From NCBI RefSeq assembly GCF_027944115.1, contig NZ_JAPJZI010000001.1, positions 496,001-560,000 of the forward strand: 64,000 nt of DNA. The letters are read 5' to 3'. Shown here in pieces: positions 25,831 to 33,519 of this stretch. Made by a program: the position numbers and the translations under genes. This stretch comes from Hoeflea prorocentri. Its GTDB lineage: Bacteria; Pseudomonadota; Alphaproteobacteria; Rhizobiales; Rhizobiaceae. The notes under the pieces were generated by a model. That model did no database searches and had not been told where the DNA came from. It saw only the letters and a program-made list of their open reading frames with translations. The number at the start of each line of letters is the position of its first letter. Within the stretch, counting starts at the first letter, position 1.

Positions 25831-25892
25831 GCCCGGCTCTCGAGGATTGGATCAAGGCTTGCAGATCTCAATCCGAGGCACGAGAGCCGGGC
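25831..25892 (+). promoter_or_regulatory. Long structured leader/operator upstream of the oxygenase gene
   Basis: GCCCGGCTCTCG (25831-25842) and CGAGAGCCGGGC (25881-25892) form a perfect 12-bp outer stem; inside it GGATTG (25844-25849) pairs with CAATCC (25869-25874). It ends 37 bases before the oxygenase start. It could be an RNA leader, a transcription attenuator without a T run, or a long protein-binding palindrome for the divergent AraC regulator. Confidence 0.65.
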
Positions 25893-25929
25893 CACATGGA
25901 GGCCGGCTGGCTTGAGGAGGCTGCGGACA

Positions 25930-27009
25930 GTGAAGACAATGAGGGACTACTCGCTTGTGGGTGCAAGCACGAAGTCGGCCGAAGAAACCGGTTTGGTGTC
26001 GGCCGAGTGGTATATGTCGGATGTACCCCGCAAGACGATGAAAGACCTCATGCGCCGGACTGACGGCCCCGCTATCCGTGACACGATCATCTGGTTCGGT
26101 TTGCTGCTGGCGACAGGCGTTGGAGCCTATCTGCTATGGCCGAGCTGGTGGTGTCTGCCTTTGTTTATCACTTACGGTGTCCTCTACGGCTCGGTGTCGG
26201 ATTCCCGTTGGCACGAGTGTTCTCATCGGACCGCATTCAAGACAAGGTGGATGAATGACGTCATCTATGAAATCGCCTGTTTCATGATCATCCGGAACCC
26301 GACCGTTTGGAGATGGAGCCATACGCGCCACCACACGGATACCTATATTGTCGGCCAGGATCCGGAAATTGTCGTTATGCGGCCTCCGGATCTGTTTCGA
26401 GTGATCCTGAGCTTCTTCGGCCTTGAGGGCGCACTTGGCAACGTCAAGGACATGTTCCGGTATAGCGTCGGCATCATCAATGACGAAGAGAAGAGCTTTA
26501 TTCCAGAAACAGAGCGCTACAAGGTTGTGCGCACAGCCAGAATTTGGGTTCTGATCTATGCCTCCGTCATTGGTCTGGCAATCTGGTCACTGAGCATCCT
26601 CCCGCTGATGTTTGTCGGGCTTCCGCGCTTTTATGGCGGCTGGCATGTGCCGCTGACCGGACTGCTCCAGCATGGCGGGCTTGCAGACAATGTTCTCGAT
26701 CATCGGCTGAACTCCCGGACCGTCTACATGAACCCGATCAGCCGATGGATCTATTGGAATATGAACTACCACATCGAGCATCACATGTTTCCAATGGTCC
26801 CGTACCATCGCCTTCCCGAACTCCATGAGCTTTTAAAGAACGACATGCCCGCGCCTGATACATCGATGTTGGCAGCGTACCGAAAAGTCATCCCGGTGTG
26901 GCTGCGCCAATTGAAATATGAGGACCACTTCCTGAAGCGGGAACTGCCGCCGACTGCAAAGCCCTACAAGGAATTCAAGGAAGAGCTGCCAGCGGCTGCA
27001 AATGCATGA
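25930..27009 (+). CDS. Desaturase-type di-iron oxygenase, MocD-like
   Basis: 359 residues from GTG 25930, nine bases after GAGGAGG at 25914. Membrane fatty-acid-desaturase/hydroxylase fold with all three histidine boxes: HECSH, HTRHH and HIEHH, plus an extra His in LLQHGGLADN, and about four transmembrane helices. The next two genes supply a Rieske ferredoxin and a ferredoxin reductase. The trio matches rhizopine mocDEF of Sinorhizobium (established: needed to use the O-methylated 3-O-methyl-scyllo-inosamine). I infer hydroxylation of an O-methyl group with release of formaldehyde; the real substrate is not determined. Confidence 0.78.
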   Translation: MKTMRDYSLVGASTKSAEETGLVSAEWYMSDVPRKTMKDLMRRTDGPAIRDTIIWFGLLLATGVGAYLLWPSWWCLPLFITYGVLYGSVSDSRWHECSHRTAFKTRWMNDVIYEIACFMIIRNPTVWRWSHTRHHTDTYIVGQDPEIVVMRPPDLFRVILSFFGLEGALGNVKDMFRYSVGIINDEEKSFIPETERYKVVRTARIWVLIYASVIGLAIWSLSILPLMFVGLPRFYGGWHVPLTGLLQHGGLADNVLDHRLNSRTVYMNPISRWIYWNMNYHIEHHMFPMVPYHRLPELHELLKNDMPAPDTSMLAAYRKVIPVWLRQLKYEDHFLKRELPPTAKPYKEFKEELPAAANA

Positions 27010-27019
27010 GGGAGGAACA

Positions 27020-27337
27020 ATGGGAAACTGGGTAGAGGCGTGTGCTGCGGATGATATCGATGGGGAGGACTTGATCCGTTTTGATTATGACGGTCATTCC
27101 TATGCCATTTACCGCAGCCCGGAGGATGAGTATTTCGCCACCGACGGCTTGTGTACCCACGAACAGGTGCATCTGGAAGATGGTCTCGTGATGGGCGATA
27201 CCATCGAATGCCCCAAGCACAACGGTGTCTTCAACTATAAGACCGGCGAAGCCAAGGGCGCACCCGTCTGCGTGAATTTGAAGACTTATGCGGTAAAGGT
27301 CGAAGGCGGCTCGGTATTTATCGATGTCGGCCGCTGA
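27020..27337 (+). CDS. Rieske [2Fe-2S] ferredoxin, MocE-like
   Basis: 105 residues from ATG 27020 behind GGGAGGA. The Rieske ligands are complete: CTH in LCTHEQVHLEDG and CPKH in IECPKHNGVFNYKTGEAKG. A single-domain soluble electron carrier between the FAD reductase and the di-iron oxygenase. Begins 10 bases after the oxygenase stop and overlaps the reductase gene by 14 bases, so the three are produced together. Confidence 0.9.
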   Translation: MGNWVEACAADDIDGEDLIRFDYDGHSYAIYRSPEDEYFATDGLCTHEQVHLEDGLVMGDTIECPKHNGVFNYKTGEAKGAPVCVNLKTYAVKVEGGSVFIDVGR

Positions 27338-28526
27338 CGAGGCAATCGCCATTGTCGGCGCCGGGGAATGCGGGGTCGCGGCGGCCTTCGCGCTGCGCGA
27401 TCTCGGACACCACGCCGGCATTTCCCTGATTGGAGATGAGCCGCACATACCGTACGAGCGGCCGCCCTTGTCAAAGACGGTACCGGCATCACTGAAGCCC
27501 ATTCGTGACAGCAGCGATTATGATGCTGCGGACATTACTCTGCTGAGAGGTCATGCGGTTGCCGGAATTGACCCGGAAGCCCAATGCCTCCGTTTCTTCG
27601 ACGGGGGCACGCTTCAATTTGAAAAGCTGCTTCTCGCAACAGGTGCAAGGCCTCGCGTGTTTCCCGGCCTTGAACAGGCTCGGACCTTTCGGACGCTCGA
27701 TGATGCGGACGCGATCCTTTCCGCCCTGTCCGCTCAAACGCGGCTTGTTGTCATCGGCGGCGGGTTTATCGGTCTGGAACTGGCCGCCTGTGCCCGCTTG
27801 CTTGGAGCGAGTGTCACCGTTCTTGAAGCAGGCGCGCGGACCATGGCGCGTGCCGTGCCGCCATCCATCTCCGACTATGTGGCCACTCGACATAAACAGG
27901 AAGGTGTCGACATTCGTTACGGGGCACATGTGAGCGATATTTGCGGCGGTGAAGTTCGCTGCCTGGACGGTCGGACCTTTGCCCATGATGTTGTCGTTGC
28001 CGGCACGGGATCGTGGCCAAATGTGGAACTGGCTGCGGACGCAGGCCTTGCCATCGACAATGGTATTGTCGTCGACCAGAAGTTTCTGACATCAAGCCCG
28101 GGAATCTATGCCGCCGGCGACTGCTGCTCTTTTCCTTACAATGGGCGGCATATCAGGCTCGAGAGCTGGCGTGCGGCGCGGGAGCAGGGACGTAGCGTGG
28201 CGGCAAGCATGCTGGGCCATGACATCGCCCACGAAGACATCCCATGGCTATGGTCGGATCAATATGACCTTGGCCTCCAGGTCGTCGGCCTTCCGGCGGG
28301 CACGGAGATTTCCGCCCGTCGTCCGGTCGCGGATGCCCATGGTTTCATCGATATTCAATGTGACGGACGAGGCCGGATCGTATTCGCGGCCGGTGTGGGG
28401 AAGGGCAACAAGATCGCAAAGGACATGAGGCTGTTGGAGATGATGATTCGAAAGCAAGCCAGGCCCACTCGCGCCGCGCTGGCAGATCCGTCAACCAATC
28501 TTAAGGCGCTTTTGAAAGCGGCATAG
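27324..28526 (+). CDS. FAD-dependent ferredoxin reductase, MocF-like
   Basis: 400 residues. FAD site IVGAGECGVAAAFAL at the N-terminus, YERPPLSKTV as in rubredoxin/ferredoxin reductases, NAD(P)H site VVIGGGFIGLELAAC, and second FAD block GIYAAGDCCSFPYNG; C-terminal reductase domain after about residue 310. It passes electrons from NAD(P)H to the Rieske ferredoxin. Overlaps the ferredoxin gene; the PanB-like gene follows 10 bases later. Confidence 0.9.
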   Translation: MSAADEAIAIVGAGECGVAAAFALRDLGHHAGISLIGDEPHIPYERPPLSKTVPASLKPIRDSSDYDAADITLLRGHAVAGIDPEAQCLRFFDGGTLQFEKLLLATGARPRVFPGLEQARTFRTLDDADAILSALSAQTRLVVIGGGFIGLELAACARLLGASVTVLEAGARTMARAVPPSISDYVATRHKQEGVDIRYGAHVSDICGGEVRCLDGRTFAHDVVVAGTGSWPNVELAADAGLAIDNGIVVDQKFLTSSPGIYAAGDCCSFPYNGRHIRLESWRAAREQGRSVAASMLGHDIAHEDIPWLWSDQYDLGLQVVGLPAGTEISARRPVADAHGFIDIQCDGRGRIVFAAGVGKGNKIAKDMRLLEMMIRKQARPTRAALADPSTNLKALLKAA

Positions 28527-28536
28527 GGAGACAAAC

Positions 28537-29328
28537 ATGGGCAGGCCAACCGTCGCGGACATTCGCGCACTCAAGGGCAAACGCAAACTGAGCATGCTCT
28601 ATGTTCAGACAACCGATGAAGCGGCGGCGGCGAGCAAGGCCGGCATTGATATGCTGTGCGTTCTGTTGACCAACTGGACGATGGAAATGCGCGAGGCGGC
28701 AGGCGACTGCTTCGTGCAGGTCGGTTTTCCCTACTACAAAATCGTCACGATCGAAGAGCATCAACGCGCGGCCAGGGACGCGCTGGTCATCGGTGGCGAC
28801 AGTATTTACTGTGCGTCCTCCTATGCCACACTGAAGACCCTTGCAGATGACGGCATCCCCGTTGTTGGGCATGCGGGATTGATCCCCCAGAAACGAACCT
28901 GGACGGGTGGCTGGAAGGCCGTCGGCAAAACGGCTGAAAGCGCGAGGCAGGTCTTCGATCATGTCAAGAAGATTGAAGAGATCGGCTGTTTCGGTGTGGA
29001 GCTTGAAGTGGTGCCAGATCGTGTTGCGGAAGAAATCGCAAAGCGGACCAGTCTGGTCATTCTCGGTATGGGTGCCGGACCCCACTGCGATGCCCAATAT
29101 CTGTTTGCCGATGATGTGCTGGGATGTACCAGGGGCCGTGTCCCCAGACACGCTAAAACCTATCGCGATTTTGATCGCGAATACAAACGTTTGCAGGTAG
29201 AGCGCATCGCCGCGTTTCAGGAGTTCAAGCAGGACGTCGACGGCGCGGCCTATCCCGCAAGCGAACACATCGTGCCGATCAGCGACGATGAGCTGAAGAG
29301 CTTCAAATCCATGTTGGATGACGCCTGA
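28537..29328 (+). CDS. Divergent PanB-like (ketopantoate hydroxymethyltransferase family) protein
   Basis: 263 residues. The C-terminal half aligns well with PanB: VVGHAGLIPQ, GGWKAVGKTAE, VELEVVPDRVAEEI, GMGAGPHCDAQYL. The N-terminal half does not. The VGDS Asp, the ADLPF Asp and the VK-EGG Lys/Glu that bind Mg2+ and ketopantoate in PanB appear as LCVLLTN, VQVGFPY and IYCASS. His (GHAGL) and the late Glu (ELEVVP) remain. So it is not a working PanB by sequence. Placed directly after an oxygenase set predicted to release formaldehyde, it might handle a one-carbon or aldol step; that is inference. Confidence 0.75.
   Translation: MGRPTVADIRALKGKRKLSMLYVQTTDEAAAASKAGIDMLCVLLTNWTMEMREAAGDCFVQVGFPYYKIVTIEEHQRAARDALVIGGDSIYCASSYATLKTLADDGIPVVGHAGLIPQKRTWTGGWKAVGKTAESARQVFDHVKKIEEIGCFGVELEVVPDRVAEEIAKRTSLVILGMGAGPHCDAQYLFADDVLGCTRGRVPRHAKTYRDFDREYKRLQVERIAAFQEFKQDVDGAAYPASEHIVPISDDELKSFKSMLDDA
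29180..29197 (+). promoter_or_regulatory. Auxiliary LacI operator inside the PanB-like gene
   Basis: AATACAAACGTTTGCAGG matches 15 of 18 positions of the perfect operator, with the first 14 identical. It lies 314 bases upstream of the operator at 29494, which is close to 30 helical turns, so the two could support repression looping. It also encodes ordinary residues (EYKRLQV), so chance cannot be excluded. Confidence 0.45.
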
Positions 29329-29493
29329 CGCAGTATTCATTTGAACACGGACGTGCTGAATGGGCTCGAGCCTCCAGTCACAAACTCTACCCGTTTCGGT
29401 GTATATTGGAAGTTGATCCTCTGAAAGGATCATGAACTCATCATTTCGTCCATCACCCGCTTTCGGTTTCAATGGGTTACCGCGTAAAGAGAA

Positions 29494-29511
29494 AATACAA
29501 ACGTTTGTATT
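29494..29511 (+). promoter_or_regulatory. LacI operator, perfect 18-bp palindrome, GH31 promoter
   Basis: AATACAAACGTTTGTATT, identical to the operator at 20447-20464 and likewise overlapping the first bases of a -35 box (TTGACC at 29510). Places the GH31 gene under the LacI regulator at 19324. Confidence 0.85.
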
Positions 29512-29538
29512 GACCGGTTTTTGAAGAGTGGCTATCGT
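29510..29538 (+). promoter_or_regulatory. Sigma70-type promoter of the GH31 gene
   Basis: TTGACC (29510-29515), 17-base spacer, TATCGT (29533-29538); predicted start near 29545. A GGGAGGA lies right after the start point, as it also does in the importer promoter. The remainder of the 29329-29696 gap shows no separate gene. Confidence 0.65.
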
Positions 29539-29696
29539 TCACAGATGGGAGGAAACCGGTGACACGCTTTCGTCGCCTGCGCATCGCGTGTGTCGACCGA
29601 CAACCCTCAATAGTTACCAATACCGTGCTGTGCCGCAATGAGCTGCAGGGTCGGAGACCTGTGCGCGTGGCTCGCGATCTGTTGCCTGGAGGGCCA

Positions 29697-31799
29697 ATGA
29701 CAAGGAAAATTGCTTCACCGTTTACTGAAGATAACGGCGCTTTGGTCGCCCGCTTTCTGGGGGAGACGCTCCACATCATGCCGTGGGGTGATGATGGGCT
29801 TCGCGTACGCGCATCTCCCGGACCCGTGATCAGAGAAGCACCGGTGAGTGCCCTGGTGCGTGGAGAGGGGGGGAGCGGGGAGAGCCCGCCAAAAATTGAT
29901 ATTGATTGCGAAGCCGCTTCCATCACGAACGGACGAGTGACTGCTCGTCTCAAGGTGGTGACGCGATATGGCGCCGAGATCAAGCGTGAAGTTGTGGTCA
30001 GCTATGTGCGCTCGGATACGGGCGAGGAACTGCTTGCTGAAACGCGAAGCCATTTTGCAGGCCCGAAGACGCGCAACTTTAAAGGCCAGATCGGCGGGGC
30101 CTTCAAACTGGAAGCGACTTTCAAGTCCTATGACGATGAGTTTCTGCACGGTCTCGGCCAGCCGCAACATGGCAAGGCCAACCTGAAAGGTGTGTCAACG
30201 ACACTTATGCAGCAGAATGCACATGCCGTTATTCCCTTCGTCATATCGTCGCGCGGATACGGTTTCCTGTGGAACAACCCGGCCGTGGGGCGTTGCGAGT
30301 TTGCTTCCAACATCACTCGGTGGACCGCAGAGGCAACACGGTGTCTGGATTACTGGATCACCGCGGGCGACAACGACCGCGAAGTTCTCAGCGCCTATCA
30401 CAAGGTTACCGGGCATTCGCCCGTTTTGCCGCAATGGGCCACCGGTTTCTGGCAATGCAAACTCAGATATCGCACCCAGGAAGAGCTCCTGAACGTAGCC
30501 CATGAATACAAGCGCCGCGGATTGCCGCTCTCTTGCATCGTGATCGACTTTTTCCACTGGACCCGGCAAGGCGACTGGAAGTTTGATCCTGCGGAATGGC
30601 CGGACCCGAAGGGTATGGTCAAGGAACTGCGCTCAATAGGTGTTGAGCTCATGGTGTCGGTCTGGCCCACAGTCTCAGTGACATCGGAGAACTACAAGGA
30701 GTTGAATGAGCGGGGCATGTTGATCACCACGGATCGGGGTGTCGATGCTGTGGTCGGGCTAATCGACAAAGATCCGTTCGGACCAATGTATCTGACCTAT
30801 TACGATGCCTTCAATCGCGAAGCCCGCGATTTCCATTGGTCCACCGTCAAGCGCAACTATGTAGACAATGGCATCGATCATTTCTGGATCGATGCGTGTG
30901 AACCGGAGATGCGCCCGGCCAATCCTGAGAACGTGCGCACGGCGCTCGGCAATGGCGCGGAGGTCATGTGCGCCTATCCGCTGTTGCACGAGAAACGCTT
31001 TCGCGAGGGGCTGAACAAGGAAGGCCGCGATGGCGTGTTGCTGTGTCGTTCTGCCTGGGCCGGCTCTCATGCCCACGGGGTTATTCTCTGGTCGGGAGAC
31101 ATCTGGTCGAACTGGGAGTGGTTCCGTGCGCAAATCCCCGCCGGTTTGCACTCCGGAATGTCAGGGCTCGGATGGTGGACGACGGATATCGGCGGATTTT
31201 ACGACGGGCAGGGCAATCGCCCCGAATTCCGTGAACTGCTGGTGCGGTGGTTCGAGTTCGGTGTCTTTTCGCCCATTTGCCGTCTGCACGGCTTTCGCAT
31301 TCCGGACGATATTCCAGCACCGGGGCCGGGCGAAGAGGTTACGTATGGTGAAGACACGGTTCGCCTGTTTATCGAATCCGGAGGTTCGAACGAAGTTTGG
31401 TCCTTCGGCGGAGAGGTGGAAGCCGTTTTGACGAAGCTGCTGCAGGTCAGAGAAGATCTGCGACCTTATCTGCAGGATTGTTTTGTAGAGTTCTCCAAAA
31501 GCGGCATGCCGGTGATGGCTCCCATTTACTTGCATTTTGAAGAGGAGATCCGGTCACGTGAAGATGCAGGGCGATACATGCTTGGGCCGGACATACTGGT
31601 CGCGCCTGTGCTCGATGCAGGAACGGAGACGATGAAGGTTGCCCTGCCTAAAGGCGAGGATTGGGTACATGCCTGGACAGGAGCCGAATATCGGGGTGGC
31701 GAAGTCGCTGATGTCGCCTGCCCTTGGGGTGAGTGCCCCGTCTTTGTACGCGCGACCGCCTCCTCAAAGGTGAAAGATGCATTCCCTGCGCTTGGCTGA
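29697..31799 (+). CDS. Glycoside hydrolase family 31 (alpha-xylosidase/alpha-glucosidase)
   Basis: 700 residues from ATG 29697 (GGAGGG upstream). In-frame GTG at 29559 also has a strong ribosome site and would add 46 residues of no recognisable fold. GH31 landmarks: nucleophile Asp in DHFWIDACEPEMRP and acid/base Asp in VILWSGDIWSNWEWF, followed by SGLGWWTTDIGGFY and the C-terminal beta domain (MLGPDILVAPVLDAG). No signal peptide, so it should act in the cytosol on imported alpha-linked oligosaccharide. The WIDACEPE form resembles the alpha-xylosidase branch. Controlled by LacI through the operator at 29494. Confidence 0.88.
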   Translation: MTRKIASPFTEDNGALVARFLGETLHIMPWGDDGLRVRASPGPVIREAPVSALVRGEGGSGESPPKIDIDCEAASITNGRVTARLKVVTRYGAEIKREVVVSYVRSDTGEELLAETRSHFAGPKTRNFKGQIGGAFKLEATFKSYDDEFLHGLGQPQHGKANLKGVSTTLMQQNAHAVIPFVISSRGYGFLWNNPAVGRCEFASNITRWTAEATRCLDYWITAGDNDREVLSAYHKVTGHSPVLPQWATGFWQCKLRYRTQEELLNVAHEYKRRGLPLSCIVIDFFHWTRQGDWKFDPAEWPDPKGMVKELRSIGVELMVSVWPTVSVTSENYKELNERGMLITTDRGVDAVVGLIDKDPFGPMYLTYYDAFNREARDFHWSTVKRNYVDNGIDHFWIDACEPEMRPANPENVRTALGNGAEVMCAYPLLHEKRFREGLNKEGRDGVLLCRSAWAGSHAHGVILWSGDIWSNWEWFRAQIPAGLHSGMSGLGWWTTDIGGFYDGQGNRPEFRELLVRWFEFGVFSPICRLHGFRIPDDIPAPGPGEEVTYGEDTVRLFIESGGSNEVWSFGGEVEAVLTKLLQVREDLRPYLQDCFVEFSKSGMPVMAPIYLHFEEEIRSREDAGRYMLGPDILVAPVLDAGTETMKVALPKGEDWVHAWTGAEYRGGEVADVACPWGECPVFVRATASSKVKDAFPALG

Positions 31800-32187
31800 G
31801 GCGTGAACGACGCGGATTGCGCGTAGCGACAGAGAGGCTAGCCAGTGCCCACTTTCAGGTGACCCAATTCCTGATTGCGGGAGGAAATTCCCTGTTCTTG
31901 AAATGTCAGGATCGCATGGGAACATCCCGCCTTCCGGACAGCAGTGGCAAAAACAGTGAGATATTGGTGCCGAACATGCCGATTTTCCCTGCATCTTTCC
32001 GATAGCGTGGAGTTTCAGCGGAGACGGGCTCGCGGCTGACTGTGTCCATCACCATTCAGTCTCTGCGCGATGAAAAGAAAAATGATTGTTCATGACCTGG
32101 GGTTAGAAGTTCGTTGGCATCGAAGTGTCGGATGCGAACAGGAGCTGGGACAATCGGGGACCAGGTCACCGGCGATGAAACGTTCAG
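31800..32187. other. 388-base gap, no gene seen
   Basis: Lies between the GH31 stop and the stop of the minus-strand secretion adaptor. A 76-codon minus-strand frame (31764-31994) overlaps the GH31 end and shows no ribosome site or family. I see no clear terminator hairpin. Confidence 0.5.
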
Positions 32188-33519
32188 TCATCTCTCGCGA
32201 AAGGCGCGGTGGAACGAGTCTGTGATTGGCTTTACGAGATATTCCAGGAACGTACGCTTTTCCGTGGCAATAAGCACTTCTGCGGACATGCCGGGATAAA
32301 TCTGGCCGGAAGCCAATTCCACGGGCAGATCGTCCGTAATGGACAGCCGGGCAGCAAAGTACTCCCGGCCTGTTGCTTTATCCTGCAACCTGTCCGGTGA
32401 AACGAAGACCACCGTTGCCTCAACCTGCGGCGTCATGCGTGTATTGAGTGCCACAAGCCGCAATTGTGCGTCCTGTCCAACACGAACCGCGTCGATATCT
32501 TCAGGGTCGAGCCGGGTTTCAACAATCAACTCCGAACTTGTCGGCAACAGTTCAGCGAGGACTGCTCCCGCACCGACAACACTGCCCGGTGATGTGTGCG
32601 GAAGGTGCACGATCAGACCATCGGCAGGTGCCGTGACAACCAGCCGCTCGAGCACATGCCAGGCCGCTACGATCTGCTCCTCAAGACGGCCGATCTCCGT
32701 GCTCATGTTGCTCAATTCCGACAACGCCTGCTCCACCCGCTCGATATCGACGCGAACCAGTTGTTCTTCGGCCTCGACGATACGCGATTGCGCTTGTTCG
32801 GTCTCCGACACCAGCGACCCGATCTGCCCGACGAGGCTGGCCTGTGAACGCAGCAAGGCTGTGTATTCGCTTCGTTTCGCCAGACCTTTGTCCAGCAAAG
32901 TACGCTTGCGTTCGATTTCCTCAATGATCAGCGCCTTTTGTTCCTCAAGTGCAAGGCGTTGGCTTTCGTAACCGGCAATGCTTTGCCTTGCCGCCGCAAC
33001 CCGTTGACGAAGGATTACCTCCTCGGATTGGTAGCGTGACAGCCGAGCCCGAAACTCGTGAGCCTGTTCATCCAACAGGTGCTGCAGCTTGTGGCGGTCG
33101 GCAAGGACAAGCAGGCTGTCATCAAAGACCATCGCCGCTGATTTGTCGCGCTGGCTTTCAAGCCGCGCCTGCCGCGCCAGAAGGCCGATCCATCTTTTGA
33201 TGTGCATGTTCAGTTCCGCGCGCTTTGCGGTGTCATCCAGGGTAACCAGGGGTGCACCGGAAGCGACGCGTTCCCCTTCGCTCACATGCACCTTGCTGAT
33301 AATGCCGCCTTCAAGATGCTGGATTTCATTGTTGTTTCCCGCCGCTTCGACGACGCCCGGCACAATCACCGCTCCGGCAAGCGGTACGCCGGCCGCCCAG
33401 ATGCCAAATCCGCCCAGGAAAAGTGCGATCAGGGCGTAGCCTGTCAGGGATACTGCACGAATGCCGGTGCGTATCGTGACGGCCCAGTTTTCGTTGTTCT
33501 TTGCGTCGTTGGCTTTCAT
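32188..33519 (-). CDS. Type I secretion membrane-fusion protein, HlyD/PrtE family
   Basis: 443 residues: one N-terminal transmembrane helix (VSLTGYALIALFLGGFGIWAAGVPLAGA), split biotinyl-lipoyl halves (VHVSEGERVASGAPLVTLDD early; LVVTAPADGLIVHLPHTSPGSVVGAG late), a long coiled-coil hairpin between about residues 95 and 290, then the HlyD C-terminal beta-barrel (VEATVVFVSPDRLQDKATGREYFAARL). It links the ABC exporter to an outer-membrane TolC-type protein, which is not encoded here. Start overlaps the exporter stop by 4 bases. Confidence 0.92.
   Translation of the reverse strand: MKANDAKNNENWAVTIRTGIRAVSLTGYALIALFLGGFGIWAAGVPLAGAVIVPGVVEAAGNNNEIQHLEGGIISKVHVSEGERVASGAPLVTLDDTAKRAELNMHIKRWIGLLARQARLESQRDKSAAMVFDDSLLVLADRHKLQHLLDEQAHEFRARLSRYQSEEVILRQRVAAARQSIAGYESQRLALEEQKALIIEEIERKRTLLDKGLAKRSEYTALLRSQASLVGQIGSLVSETEQAQSRIVEAEEQLVRVDIERVEQALSELSNMSTEIGRLEEQIVAAWHVLERLVVTAPADGLIVHLPHTSPGSVVGAGAVLAELLPTSSELIVETRLDPEDIDAVRVGQDAQLRLVALNTRMTPQVEATVVFVSPDRLQDKATGREYFAARLSITDDLPVELASGQIYPGMSAEVLIATEKRTFLEYLVKPITDSFHRAFRER

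Noticed and set aside
28537-29328. Genuine panB for pantothenate synthesis
   Set aside because: Metal and substrate ligands are missing, no panC is adjacent, and the gene lies in a catabolic operon.
31764-31994. 76-codon minus-strand frame in the gap after GH31
   Set aside because: It overlaps the GH31 3' end, lacks a ribosome site and has no family.
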